Part shown: positions 1 through 7,189 of the stretch, in pieces | How the letters are laid out: each line of letters begins with the position of its first letter | How positions within the stretch are numbered: position 1 is the first letter of the stretch | Assembly (NCBI GenBank): GCA_015229165.1 | Contig: JADGCD010000019.1 | Location: forward strand, 1 to 17,314 | Length of the DNA stretch: 17,314 bases | Source of the DNA: Nitrospinota bacterium | GTDB taxonomy: Bacteria; Nitrospinota_A; UBA7883; JADGGD01 | Direction of reading: 5' to 3' | Translations under genes and position numbers: made by a program | Notes under the pieces: generated by a model | What the model saw: only the letters and a program-made list of their open reading frames with translations | What the model was told of the DNA's origin: nothing | Databases searched by the model: none

Positions 1-1
1 G

Positions 2-880
2 GGAGACGATATCCTCGATGGCGTCGTCGGCCACATCGGCCAGCACCCGGCAGGTGCCGACCGCCGCATGCCCTCCCCCGCCGTATTCCGCCATGAGGCA
101 TCCCACGTCGGCGCTCGACGCCCGGTTGAGGATGCTGCGCCCCACCGAGATGACGACGTTCTTCCCCCCCTTCCCCTCGTTGAACACCCGGACGGACACC
201 GACGCCGACGGATAGAGGGCATAGACCATGAAGCGGCTGCCGAGCGGAATGTCCCTGAGCCCCCGGAAATCGGTAACCACCACATCACCGTCGAGCCGGG
301 AATTCTCCTTGAGCGTCCACTCGAACCGGTCGGCCGCCTTCAGATATTCCTGGATGCGGCGGTGGACGTCATCGTCGGCGAGAATCTCCGGCAACTGCTT
401 GTGGCGGATCAGCTCGATGAGGTTGACGAAATACTCGTGCGACGTGGTGAAGCCGGTGCGGGGATCGACGGTGTTGGACAAACGGACCCAGCCGGTAGGG
501 CGGAGGATGTCGTTTAGCGACAACTGGGCCGAATCGATCTTGTCGGTGGCGGCGATCAGGGCGCCGAACCGCTCCTCCCATCCGGGGAGGGCGTAGTAGT
601 CGTAGACCAGCCGGGCGCAGGAGGGGGCGAGCCCGTACTTCCCCGCGAAGTTGGTCGGCACATGCCCCGCCTCCTGCTCGGAGAGATGGTGATCGAACCA
701 GAGGGCGCACCCCGGCTGGTACGGCAGGTTGACGATGATATCCTCGGCGCCGACCTCGATCTCCCGGTCGTGGATCTGTCGGGGGTGGGCGAACTTGATC
801 TGGGCGATCTGCTCCGCCTCGGTTAGCAGGGCCGAACAGACCAGCCCGTCGAAATCGCCCCGCGTGATGATGTTCTTCAT
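2..880 (-). CDS. DHH/DHHA1 family phosphoesterase (exopolyphosphatase-like), partial at the left edge
   Basis: This reading frame opens at an ATG at 880 and stays open for 293 codons to the window edge, so the C-terminus is missing. Its start is supported by an AAGGGGGAG Shine-Dalgarno just upstream. The N-terminal DHH domain shows D9 and D11 in RGDFDG, D63-H64-H65 in WFDHH, and D113 in ATDK. These are the metal-binding residues of the family. The C-terminal DHHA1 domain has the GGGGH motif at about 267-271, used for substrate binding. The family hydrolyses phosphodiester or phosphoanhydride bonds (oligonucleotides, cyclic dinucleotides, polyphosphate, 3'-phospho-nucleotides) with Mn2+. The substrate cannot be assigned here. 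It is the third gene of an operon, 31 bp after purE. The protein is probably cytosolic, as no signal peptide is seen. The family call is firm and the specific substrate is unknown. Confidence 0.85.
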   Translation of the reverse strand, partial: MKNIITRGDFDGLVCSALLTEAEQIAQIKFAHPRQIHDREIEVGAEDIIVNLPYQPGCALWFDHHLSEQEAGHVPTNFAGKYGLAPSCARLVYDYYALPGWEERFGALIAATDKIDSAQLSLNDILRPTGWVRLSNTVDPRTGFTTSHEYFVNLIELIRHKQLPEILADDDVHRRIQEYLKAADRFEWTLKENSRLDGDVVVTDFRGLRDIPLGSRFMVYALYPSASVSVRVFNEGKGGKNVVISVGRSILNRASSADVGCLMAEYGGGGHAAVGTCRVLADVADDAIEDIVS

Positions 881-911
881 GGTCTCCCCCTTCCGAGAGC
901 CGCTCTTCCGT

Positions 912-1406
912 TCAGCGCCTGCCCGCGTTGATCCGCTTGTCCGCTTCCTCCACCGCCCGGGCCTGCTCGTCCCGGTACGATTCGAGTTTCTTCAAAACGT
1001 CGGGGCGGGCAAGGGCGATGATCCGGGCTGCCAGCAGGGCTGCGTTTTTCCCCCCCGCCTTTCCCATCGACACCGTGGCCACCGGCACACCGCCCGGCAT
1101 GTTGACGGTGGACAACAGCGCGTCGAGCCCGTTGAGCGGCCCTCCCGCCACCGGTATGCCGATGACCGGCAGGAGCGTTTTCGAAGCCACCACCCCCGCG
1201 AGATGGGCCGAGAGCCCCGCCCCTGCGATGATCGCCTTGGCCCCCTCCTTTTCGGCCTTCTTGACCAGTCGCCCCACCTTCTCCGGCGTCCGGTGGGCGG
1301 AGGCGATGTGAAGGGCGTGCCTGATGCCGAATGCGTCGAACAGTTTAACGATCTCGGCGCCCACCTCCATGTCCGACTCGGAGCCGAAAAGAACCAGAAC
1401 TTCCAT
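912..1406 (-). CDS. purE: N5-carboxyaminoimidazole ribonucleotide mutase PurE
   Basis: PurE converts N5-CAIR to CAIR in de novo purine synthesis in the cytosol. The 164-residue protein is close to the usual 160-170. Family motifs appear in order: GSESD at 8-12 (phosphate binding), SAHRTP near 35-40 with the catalytic histidine, GAGLSAHLAG near 62-71, the P-V-I-G-I-P segment near 80-85, and LLSTVNMPGGVPVATV near 97-112. The pattern matches class I bacterial PurE and not the AIR carboxylase of animals. The ATG at 1406 is preceded by an AAGGA Shine-Dalgarno that overlaps the TAA stop of the upstream FAD oxidase (12 bp gap), so the two are probably co-transcribed and translationally coupled. No purK is seen beside it. 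Pairing purE with an FAD oxidase is a chance operon neighbourhood rather than a shared pathway, as far as I can tell. Confidence 0.96.
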   Translation of the reverse strand: MEVLVLFGSESDMEVGAEIVKLFDAFGIRHALHIASAHRTPEKVGRLVKKAEKEGAKAIIAGAGLSAHLAGVVASKTLLPVIGIPVAGGPLNGLDALLSTVNMPGGVPVATVSMGKAGGKNAALLAARIIALARPDVLKKLESYRDEQARAVEEADKRINAGRR

Positions 1407-1418
1407 CGTGCGACGTCC

Positions 1419-2816
1419 TTAGTGATTGAAGACGACCGATTCGTCGGGGACGATCTTGCCGGGGTTCAGAATATTGTTCGGATCGAAGACCGCCTTCAGT
1501 TGGCGGGTGAGCCGGACCCCCACGGCGCCGATCTCCAGTTCGATCCATGGCGCCTTGGAGATGCCGATCCCGTGTTCGCCCGAAAGGGTGCCGTCGAGTT
1601 TCAGGCAGATATCAAAGACCTGATCGATGGTCTTCTTCGCCCGCTCGTATTCCTCGACGTTTTTCTTGTCGGTCATGACGTTGACGTGGATGTTCCCGTC
1701 GCCGGCGTGGCCGAAGTTGATAATCGGCAGATCGACCTTCGCCGACAGTTCGGCCAGCCGTTTCATCAGGTCGGGAATGCGGGAGCGGGGAACGGTAACG
1801 TCCTCGTTGATCTTGTTCGGACGGATACGCAGGATCGACGGCGAGATGGAGCGGCGAACCGTCCAGAGCTTCTCCTTCTCCGCCTCGTCCCGCGCCACCT
1901 GTATGTCGAGGGCTTCATGCTGACGACAGATGTCGCAAATGGTCTCCATCTCCGACTGGGCGGCCTCCGGGGTTCCGTCGGTCTCCAACAGGAGGATAGC
2001 CCCGGCGTCGGTGGGGAGGCCGTAGTGGAGATATTCCTCCACCGCCCGCACCGCCGATTTATCCATGAACTCCAGCGTCCGGGGGATAATACGGGCGCGG
2101 ATGATGGCGGCCACGGTGTTCGCGGCGGCGTCCACGGTGGGGAACATGGCCAGCGCCGTCCGGGTGGCCTTCGGTTTGGGAAGGAGCTTGAGGAGGATCT
2201 TGGTCACCACCCCCAGCGTCCCCTCGCTGCCGACCAACAGCCGGGTCAGGTCGTAGCCGACGACGCTCTTCATGGTGGCCGCGCCGGTCCGGATGATCTC
2301 GCCGGTGGGGAGTACCACCTCCAGCCCGAGGACATAGTCGCGGGTCACACCGTACTTCACCGCCCGGGGGCCGCCTGCGCCGGTGGCCACGTTGCCGCCG
2401 ATGGTGGAGACCTTCAGCGACGCAGGGTCGGGGGGGTAGAAAAAGCCGAGACGCTCCACCTCCCGCTGGAGGTGGGCGGTGACGACCCCCGGCTCCACCT
2501 CGGCGGTCAGGTTCGCCTCGTCGATTTTCAGGATACGGTTCATCCGGGTCATGTTGAGAACCACCCCTTCGTGCGTCGGGATGGAGCCCCCCACAAAGCC
2601 GGAGCCGGCCCCTCGCGGAACCAGCGGAAACCGCTTCTCGTTGGCCAGCAGCATTAGGTCGGCGATCTGCCGGGCGTTGGTGGGAAAGACCACCATGTCG
2701 GGGATTTTCTCCTGACCGGTGGCGTCGAAGCCGTAGACAAGCAGATCCTCGGCGGCGTCGGTGGCGGCGTCCGGGAAGAGGGCGCGGATTTTCGTTTTGA
2801 TCTCGGTTGAAAGCAT
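1419..2816 (-). CDS. FAD-binding oxidoreductase, GlcD / D-lactate dehydrogenase type
   Basis: A 465-residue flavoprotein of the VAO/PCMH fold that oxidises 2-hydroxy acids such as glycolate or D-lactate. The FAD_binding_4 domain (about 35-210) shows PRGAGSGFVGG at 67-77, PPDPAS at 128-133, TIGGNVATGAGG at 138-149 and GSEGTLG at 196-202. The FAD-oxidase C-terminal domain (about 215-455) shows NFGHAGDGNIHVNV at 367-380 and GEHGIG at 413-418, which carry the metal- and substrate-binding histidines of this family. It is slightly shorter than E. coli GlcD. No GlcE or GlcF subunit and no Fe-S domain are nearby, so it may be a single-subunit lactate or 2-hydroxyglutarate type enzyme, or its partners lie elsewhere. 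The ATG at 2816 has an AAGGA Shine-Dalgarno. It is the first gene of the oxidase-purE-DHH operon. The family call is firm, the substrate is not. Confidence 0.92.
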   Translation of the reverse strand: MLSTEIKTKIRALFPDAATDAAEDLLVYGFDATGQEKIPDMVVFPTNARQIADLMLLANEKRFPLVPRGAGSGFVGGSIPTHEGVVLNMTRMNRILKIDEANLTAEVEPGVVTAHLQREVERLGFFYPPDPASLKVSTIGGNVATGAGGPRAVKYGVTRDYVLGLEVVLPTGEIIRTGAATMKSVVGYDLTRLLVGSEGTLGVVTKILLKLLPKPKATRTALAMFPTVDAAANTVAAIIRARIIPRTLEFMDKSAVRAVEEYLHYGLPTDAGAILLLETDGTPEAAQSEMETICDICRQHEALDIQVARDEAEKEKLWTVRRSISPSILRIRPNKINEDVTVPRSRIPDLMKRLAELSAKVDLPIINFGHAGDGNIHVNVMTDKKNVEEYERAKKTIDQVFDICLKLDGTLSGEHGIGISKAPWIELEIGAVGVRLTRQLKAVFDPNNILNPGKIVPDESVVFNH

Positions 2817-2867
2817 CTCTTTGTCCTTGCAGGGGGGCCGCCCCAGGTCGTAGGGCGCCGCTGGCCC

Positions 2868-2896
2868 ATCATAGCAGTTTTCACCCGGTCGAAGAA
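2868..2896 (-). promoter_or_regulatory. Candidate extended -10 promoter for the oxidase-purE-DHH operon
   Basis: On the minus strand, TGCTATGAT gives an extended -10 element (TGn plus TATGAT, 5 of 6 to TATAAT) at 2868-2876. The -35 position, 17 bases further upstream, holds a weak TTCTTC. Transcription would start near 2861, about 45 bases before the ATG at 2816. This sits between the terminator of the upstream lipoprotein gene and the operon start, where a promoter is expected. Confidence 0.45.
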
Positions 2897-2920
2897 GGCG
2901 CGCCCCTCCTCCGCCGAACG

Positions 2921-2954
2921 AAAAAAAACCGCGCCCCCCTTTCGGAGGACGCGG
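2921..2954 (-). terminator. Intrinsic (Rho-independent) terminator of the large lipoprotein gene
   Basis: Read on the minus strand, an 11-bp stem (CCGCGTCCTCC with GGGGGGCGCGG, two G-U pairs) closes a GAAA tetraloop and is followed at once by eight T. It begins about 18 bases after the stop codon at 2973. The GNRA-type loop, GC-rich stem and uninterrupted U-tract make this a textbook terminator. It separates the lipoprotein from the oxidase operon that follows on the same strand. Confidence 0.93.
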
Positions 2955-2972
2955 CCATGCAAGCGTATTTCC

Positions 2973-4859
2973 TCAGGGAACGGAATAGGGTCCTGCAGTG
3001 TTCACCGGCCCCTTGAGGATGTGGTTGTTCACCAGATCCTCTCCCATCAGGTAGTAATCCCAAAGACCGGCTTCGCCCGCCAGCTCCGACGTCTGTAGCG
3101 TCATCACCGCGACGTTGGGGGTCAGATACACCACCGCAGGCACCACCAGATTGAGGAGGTTTTCGCAGAAGAGCATCGTCGGGGCCACGCTTCCCGTAGC
3201 CACTTTGCAGACCTGCAGACTACCCGTCTCGCTCATGTCGATGGTGAACTCGAACAACGTACCTGCAGCCAGGGGAGCGGCCTGCGCGACCCCGCCGATA
3301 GTGATCGCAAACTGCGAAGAGGTCGGCGGCGTGGTGTCCATCAGATGCGCCAGAACGGCCACCGGAGCGAGTTGGAGGTTGCCGAAGACATCCTCCGCAA
3401 CGAAGTAAAAGTCGTAGGTCACCCCGTTGGTGAGCCCGCTCATCTGGCAGTTGCCCGGCAGGTTGGCGGAAAACGCCCCGGTTCCCCAAGAGACAATCCC
3501 GGCGGCGGAATGCGCTTTGACCTGCGCCGAAGTCGGCGCCGTCGAACCGGTCGGCAGAGCGATGCAGTAGCCGGTGGCCGCCTCGTTCAGGTTGGCGGTC
3601 CCGGTCCAGATGCCGGGCAGGTTGAACATGCCGGTCGGGTCGAGCGCGCCAAGGTCGTTGAAGAGCCACGGGAACAGCGCATCGATGACCGGCGGGGTCA
3701 TGTCCTGAAGGGTGGCGAAATATTCGAGCCGTGATTGCTTCGTCTCGTACTGTCCTGTCGCCCCGTTCAGGCACTCGGCCACCGTCCGGGCATAGTAGCC
3801 GGTGTTGTAGGTCAGCAGGGTGAACGCGCCGGTATACGACTCTCCCACGAGGGTCATTCCAGCGGCGTCGCTGTAGAGGGCCACTCGCCATCCGCGGACG
3901 CCATCCGGGTCACGCGCCCCACCGTCTGCCAGGGTCAGCGTCGTGTCGGTCCGGGCGGTCAGGGTCGGAGCCCCCACCGAGCAGGGACGATCGGTCCCGT
4001 CAGGAGTCGGCGTCGGCGACGGGGCGGGTACCACCGGTTTCGGATCGGGAACCGACGGCGTGATGATCACCCCATCGGTGGTGGCGTTGCGGGGAAGTTG
4101 GGAAGCGGCGCCGCCGAGCCCGTTGGCCACGTCGGTTGCGTCGCCGTCGGCGCTCCCGTCGGCGAGATCGTCCCCCACGACGATGGCAAGATCCACCACG
4201 TCGACGGGGTCGCCGCCGTTGTTCTTGACCATCTGCGACAGGGCCGCAATTGCCAACGCATAGGCGTTGGCGGCGTCGCCGCCGTCTTCGCCGTTGGTAT
4301 AGTCGGAAGGTTTCACCGAGGTGATGTCATCCGGGTCGATGCCAAACACCTGGGCGACCTGGGCGTTGGCGTTGTTGACCGCGTCGTCCGGACTCTCGCC
4401 GACGGCCATGCGCCCCTTGGCCGCCCTGGCGGCGGCGGCCGAGATCGGCGTCACCACCACCGTATCGCCCGCCGACACGCCGGTCACCAGGGCGTTCATC
4501 TCCTTGCCGGAGAAATCGACCGTCGCGCCGGTCGCCTCGTCGATGTACGTCCCGCCGGAGATCACCACCTCAACCGGGCCGCTGTGGCTGAAATTGAGCG
4601 TGTAGTCACCTTTCGCGTCGGTCGTTGTGGCGCCCAGCAGCGCCCCCCGGGAACCGTCCGCATTGACCGCGTAGGCCTTCACCGTCCCGTGCGAGATGGG
4701 CCCCTTCACCGCCGATCCGTGGATCGACGACTCCGATGTCGATGCCGCCTGATCCGCCCCACTTGTGGAGCCGGAACCCCCGCCTCCGCTGCACGCCACC
4801 GCCATGACAAAGACCCCGGCTACCGCCATCGCCAAGGCCCCTTTCGCCCGTGTGAACAT
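2973..4859 (-). CDS. Large secreted lipoprotein with modular beta-sandwich-like regions, function unknown
   Basis: I chose the ATG at 4859 (628 residues) over the upstream frame. It has a GGGGGAG Shine-Dalgarno and starts directly with a lipoprotein signal peptide: FTRAKG, a hydrophobic core, then MAVAC with the lipid-acceptor Cys at 23, followed by a Gly/Ser-rich tether. The -3 residue is Ala instead of Leu, so the lipobox is slightly atypical. Residues 46-120 look like a small surface beta-domain (AVKGPISHGTVKAYAV, a GDYTL strand, GGTYIDEATG), a type common in bacterial surface lipoproteins. A helical region follows to about 260. A Pro/Thr linker (268-290) leads into a 330-residue C-terminal region with two xTTPP/MTPP module boundaries and scattered Cys, resembling tandem fibronectin-like folds. 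The protein is expected on the outer membrane. No catalytic motif was found. It is monocistronic with its own terminator. Confidence 0.8.
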   Translation of the reverse strand: MFTRAKGALAMAVAGVFVMAVACSGGGGSGSTSGADQAASTSESSIHGSAVKGPISHGTVKAYAVNADGSRGALLGATTTDAKGDYTLNFSHSGPVEVVISGGTYIDEATGATVDFSGKEMNALVTGVSAGDTVVVTPISAAAARAAKGRMAVGESPDDAVNNANAQVAQVFGIDPDDITSVKPSDYTNGEDGGDAANAYALAIAALSQMVKNNGGDPVDVVDLAIVVGDDLADGSADGDATDVANGLGGAASQLPRNATTDGVIITPSVPDPKPVVPAPSPTPTPDGTDRPCSVGAPTLTARTDTTLTLADGGARDPDGVRGWRVALYSDAAGMTLVGESYTGAFTLLTYNTGYYARTVAECLNGATGQYETKQSRLEYFATLQDMTPPVIDALFPWLFNDLGALDPTGMFNLPGIWTGTANLNEAATGYCIALPTGSTAPTSAQVKAHSAAGIVSWGTGAFSANLPGNCQMSGLTNGVTYDFYFVAEDVFGNLQLAPVAVLAHLMDTTPPTSSQFAITIGGVAQAAPLAAGTLFEFTIDMSETGSLQVCKVATGSVAPTMLFCENLLNLVVPAVVYLTPNVAVMTLQTSELAGEAGLWDYYLMGEDLVNNHILKGPVNTAGPYSVP

Positions 4860-5241
4860 AATAAAAAGCACTCCCCCGCACGATTGGTTATTTACTCTTG
4901 AATACTGCATGCACATACCAATCCAACGACTGATGTACCGCAGTACACATTGAAGCCTGCAAAAAAATACAGGGAACGTTGCAGCGGAGCAAGGGGGGTA
5001 TGGCGAACTATGCTTTATACTTTGAACTGTTTCTCGCACAGCAAATAATTGGCGCCATAATGATCTCTTACATGCATGTTTTTTATGATCTTATATGACT
5101 TCATACATCGACCCTTCTCTGGAGGACATCGTCTTATTACCAATATTTCCCTAAAATAATTTGGCCTTCTCGTCACCCTTCTGCTTGGTCATAAACGTCG
5201 GTAGCTCTGCACATAGGCGCCACTCTTTTTACCCTATTCGA
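4860..5241. other. AT-richer gene-free region upstream of the lipoprotein gene
   Basis: These 382 bases carry no convincing gene on either strand and are visibly less GC-rich than their surroundings. They contain the ribosome binding site of the lipoprotein, and an inverted repeat TGTAC-CGCA-GTACA at 4934-4947 about 75 bases upstream of its start. A 10-bp palindrome ACATGCATGT lies at 5070-5079, flanked by two imperfect copies of ATGATCT...TTA. A weak promoter-like pair for the lipoprotein (TTGCTC, 17 bases, TATTTT, minus strand, near 4963-4991) can be drawn but does not stand out. The left part is probably regulatory. The right part may be debris downstream of the broken SAM hydrolase gene. 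Confidence 0.5.
4934..4947. repeat. Inverted repeat, possible operator upstream of the lipoprotein gene
   Basis: TGTAC and GTACA, separated by four bases, form a 5-bp dyad centred about 80 bases upstream of the lipoprotein start. The position suits an operator, but the arms are short enough to arise by chance. Confidence 0.25.
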
Positions 5242-5655
5242 CTACTTGTCGGCAGTGGTGGTGTTTGGACGCACGACAACTGTGTCGCCGACGGCGAGCC
5301 CCAACTCCAAGGCGCCGCGGCCGTTTCGCAAAAAGAGTTCGAGATACCCGGCGCTCCCAAGCAGCGCCCCCGCCTCGCCGGGCGCAAGATCGCCGTAGGT
5401 CGTGGTCATTGTAAGGGGCCACCTGCCGCAGGAGATGTGTAGCCCCTCTCCCCTCCCGAACGTCCCGACCAGCGTGGCCTCGTCGATATTGGTCAGCAGA
5501 TTCCCGAAGCGGTCAACCCGGACGATGCGTCCTTCGATCCGGTCAGCGGCGACCTGCGGCGCGGCGCGGGGAAGAGTCGCCGGGTCTTCGATGACCGGGC
5601 CGACCTCGTCGAAGGGAAATCCTTGCGCCAACCGTGCAGCGGTAGGGGCGAATAC
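5242..5655 (-). pseudogene. SAM hydrolase / SAM hydroxide adenosyltransferase, 5'-truncated (C-terminal fragment)
   Basis: The intact family (about 260 residues, formerly DUF62) splits S-adenosylmethionine into adenosine and methionine using water. Only the last 138 codons or so remain. Recognisable parts are VFAPTAARLAQG (after the usual FHGRD motif), RVDRFGNLLTNI (the conserved FGN-LN strand) and the C-terminal GSAGYLELFLRNGRG followed by LAVGDTVVV. The N-terminal catalytic domain, including the conserved Asp, Arg and the His of FHGRD, is missing. In its place the frame continues into IS3-type orfA sequence (MVFYHAG) and an upstream non-homologous extension, giving an uninterrupted 188-codon frame up to 5808. 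A gene finder may call that frame a normal gene, but it cannot encode an active enzyme. The junction lies near 5655-5661. The stop is TAG at 5242. Confidence 0.8.
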
Positions 5656-5776
5656 ACCAGCGTGGTAGAAGACCATCCGAACCGCCCGCTCACGCACTTC
5701 CGCTGATACTTGCTCTGTCTTGCCATGAACCCATCCTCTCGAGGAAAAAGGTCTCCGGCAATCCCGGGGCGATTCA
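5656..5776 (-). mobile_element. Left-end remnant of an IS3-family-like insertion sequence (terminal repeat plus start of orfA)
   Basis: Reading leftward from 5776, the sequence opens with TGAATCGCCCCGGGAT followed by GCCGGAGACC, which matches the style of the terminal repeat of IS3-family elements related to IS51/IS407 (TGAACCGCCCCGG...GGAGAC). A Shine-Dalgarno GAGGATGG then precedes an ATG at 5726 that encodes MARQSKY. One frame over, AEVRERAVRMVF follows, the typical N-terminus of OrfA transposases in this group. Restoring one base after the Tyr codon (CA to CCA) would give a continuous MARQSKYPAEVRERAVRMVF. The remnant therefore carries a 1-base deletion and stops after about 25 codons at the SAM hydrolase junction. 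No right end or orfB is present in the window. Naming the IS group is from memory of the family. Confidence 0.75.
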
Positions 5777-5820
5777 GTTGGGAAACGTTGCTGCCGAATG
5801 GCGCGCAACTCTTTGAAAAA

Positions 5821-5897
<77 letters not shown>

Positions 5898-5915
5898 GCG
5901 TCGTAGGGAAAGCAC

Positions 5916-5944
5916 ATGGTAAAGAGTCGTCGTCCCTTTGTCAA
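5916..5944 (-). promoter_or_regulatory. Sigma70-type promoter of tRNA-Asp
   Basis: The minus strand reads TTGACA (perfect -35, 5939-5944), a 17-base spacer, then TACCAT (4 of 6, 5916-5921). The -10 ends 18 bases before the mature tRNA 5' end at 5897, leaving room for a short 5' leader removed by RNase P. Confidence 0.85.
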
Positions 5945-6072
5945 CTCCAACTTTCCTGTCGTATCGTTTCGCCGCATTTGCCTGAAAACGCCGGAGCTTC
6001 CCCTCTGTTGCCGGTAGATTTGAGTCGCCCCTTCCGTTATCATGAGGGCGTCTACACTCCCTGCTGACAACG

Positions 6073-6092
6073 GGTCGACTGGGCGGTCGACC
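6073..6092. repeat. Inverted repeat upstream of the hemerythrin gene
   Basis: GGTCGAC and GTCGACC form perfect 7-bp arms around a 6-base centre, 27 bases before the hemerythrin start. The position suits either an operator or a leader hairpin close to the ribosome binding site. Confidence 0.4.
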
Positions 6093-6118
6093 GGGGCTTC
6101 GAACGGAGGATGCACCCC

Positions 6119-6559
6119 ATGGCCAACGGTTCCCTTGAGCATTTCCAGCCATTGGCCTGGAGCCCTTCCTTTTCGGTCGGCATCCGGCTTTTCGACCAGC
6201 AACACCAAAAGTTGGTCGGATACATCAACGACCTCTATACCGCCATGACCGGTCATCACGGCCGGGAGGCGATTCAGGCGATCCTGGACGGTCTTATCGA
6301 ATATACCCTGACCCACTTCATCGACGAGGAGATCGAGATGTACCGCACCGATTTCCCCGATTTCCCCCGCCACAAGGAGGCGCACGACCGCTTCATCGCC
6401 GTGGTGCGCGACTTCTACATCCGCTTCCGCGCCAGCGACGAGTTGAGCCGGGTCTTTTGCGCCGAGATTTACGCCGCCCTGAACGCATGGCTACAGGACC
6501 ACATCCTCGGCATGGACAAGGGCTACTCCCTCTACCTGAACCAGTGGGGCGTTCGATGA
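6119..6559 (+). CDS. Bacteriohemerythrin (single-domain)
   Basis: A 146-residue four-helix protein that binds O2 at a non-heme di-iron centre. All seven expected ligands are visible: H29 (DQQHQKL), H66 and E70 (HFIDEE), H85 and H89 (HKEAH), H128 and D133 (HILGMDKGY). W14 and the FSVGIRLFD segment match the family start. I chose the ATG at 6119 over the in-frame one at 6110, because GGAGG at 6105-6109 lies 9 bases before 6119 but abuts 6110. Roles proposed for the family include O2 delivery to membrane oxidases and O2 sensing in motile microaerophiles. Without an attached output domain, an O2-carrier or buffer role is likelier here. It is followed 72 bases later by the YfiR gene on the same strand and may be co-transcribed with it. 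Confidence 0.95.
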   Translation: MANGSLEHFQPLAWSPSFSVGIRLFDQQHQKLVGYINDLYTAMTGHHGREAIQAILDGLIEYTLTHFIDEEIEMYRTDFPDFPRHKEAHDRFIAVVRDFYIRFRASDELSRVFCAEIYAALNAWLQDHILGMDKGYSLYLNQWGVR

Positions 6560-6631
6560 TCCGTTGTCGACGGGAACATACCCGCCGCCCATGAGACAGC
6601 CCCCCTCCTATTCCGGAAGAGGTCTCCTTTC

Positions 6632-7189
6632 ATGATGCGGCTCGTGGCGCTCGCCGCCCTGTCGGTTTCGCTGCTTGCCCCCATGGCCGCCGAAGAGCCG
6701 GTCTCGGCGCTGCAACTCAAGGCGGCTTTCCTCTACAAGTTCACCATCTTTCTCGAATGGCCCGAAGCGGCGTTCGCCGACTCCAAAAGTCCCATTGTTA
6801 TCGGCGTTCTGGGGGACAAGGAACTGGCTGCGGCCACCGCCGAAACCGTCCTCCGCCGGGAGGTGCGGGGCCGCTCTTTCCAGGTGCGCTCCTACATGTG
6901 GGAAGAGGATATCGAACCCGACGTCCACCTCCTCTACCTCTCCCCCGGCGCCGATCACGGTGAGTTTATCGGGCGGCTCCCGAAGGCCCGGGCCAAGGCC
7001 CCCCACGCGTTTCTCGTCAGCGACGGCGAGGAGAGCGTCCTCCGCGGCGCCCACCTCGCCTTCACCCTGCGCAACGACCGTCTCCAGTTCCTCATCAACC
7101 TCGAAGCCGCCACCGCCGCCAACATCCGTATCTCGTCGAAACTGCTCCGGCTGGCGACCATCGTCGACGCCATGGGAGAACGGCGATGA
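6632..7189 (+). CDS. YfiR family periplasmic protein (DUF4154)
   Basis: A 185-residue secreted protein: signal peptide MMRLVALAAL to about residue 20 (MAA|EEP), then the YfiR fold. Family hallmarks are LKAAFLYKFTIFLEWP (29-44), IGVLGD (57-62), the HLLYLSP strand (99-105), FLVSDGE near 127, and the C-terminal FLINLEAA...ISSKLLRLA (153-175). In Pseudomonas, YfiR holds the diguanylate cyclase YfiN inactive in the periplasm. Here the next gene overlaps by 4 bp (ATGA) and encodes a YfiN-like sensor joined to a histidine kinase, so this YfiR probably controls that kinase. Unlike P. aeruginosa YfiR, the protein has no cysteine at all, so disulfide-based redox control is ruled out. A GAGG Shine-Dalgarno precedes the ATGATG start, and either Met could be used. 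Confidence 0.88.
   Translation: MMRLVALAALSVSLLAPMAAEEPVSALQLKAAFLYKFTIFLEWPEAAFADSKSPIVIGVLGDKELAAATAETVLRREVRGRSFQVRSYMWEEDIEPDVHLLYLSPGADHGEFIGRLPKARAKAPHAFLVSDGEESVLRGAHLAFTLRNDRLQFLINLEAATAANIRISSKLLRLATIVDAMGERR

Noticed and set aside
729..2657. A 642-codon open frame on the plus strand
   Set aside because: It is antisense to purE and the FAD oxidase, both of which have clear family motifs. Its translation is Arg/Gly/Asp/His-rich with no domain signs, typical of a shadow frame in GC-rich DNA.
3735..4901. A 388-codon open frame on the plus strand opposite the large lipoprotein
   Set aside because: The minus-strand frame has a lipoprotein signal, ribosome site and terminator. The plus frame is Arg/Gly/His-rich noise.
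4860..5039. A longer start for the lipoprotein at 5039 (688 residues)
   Set aside because: The extra 60 residues would put a polar, Cys-containing stretch before a perfect lipoprotein signal peptide, and only the ATG at 4859 has a ribosome site.
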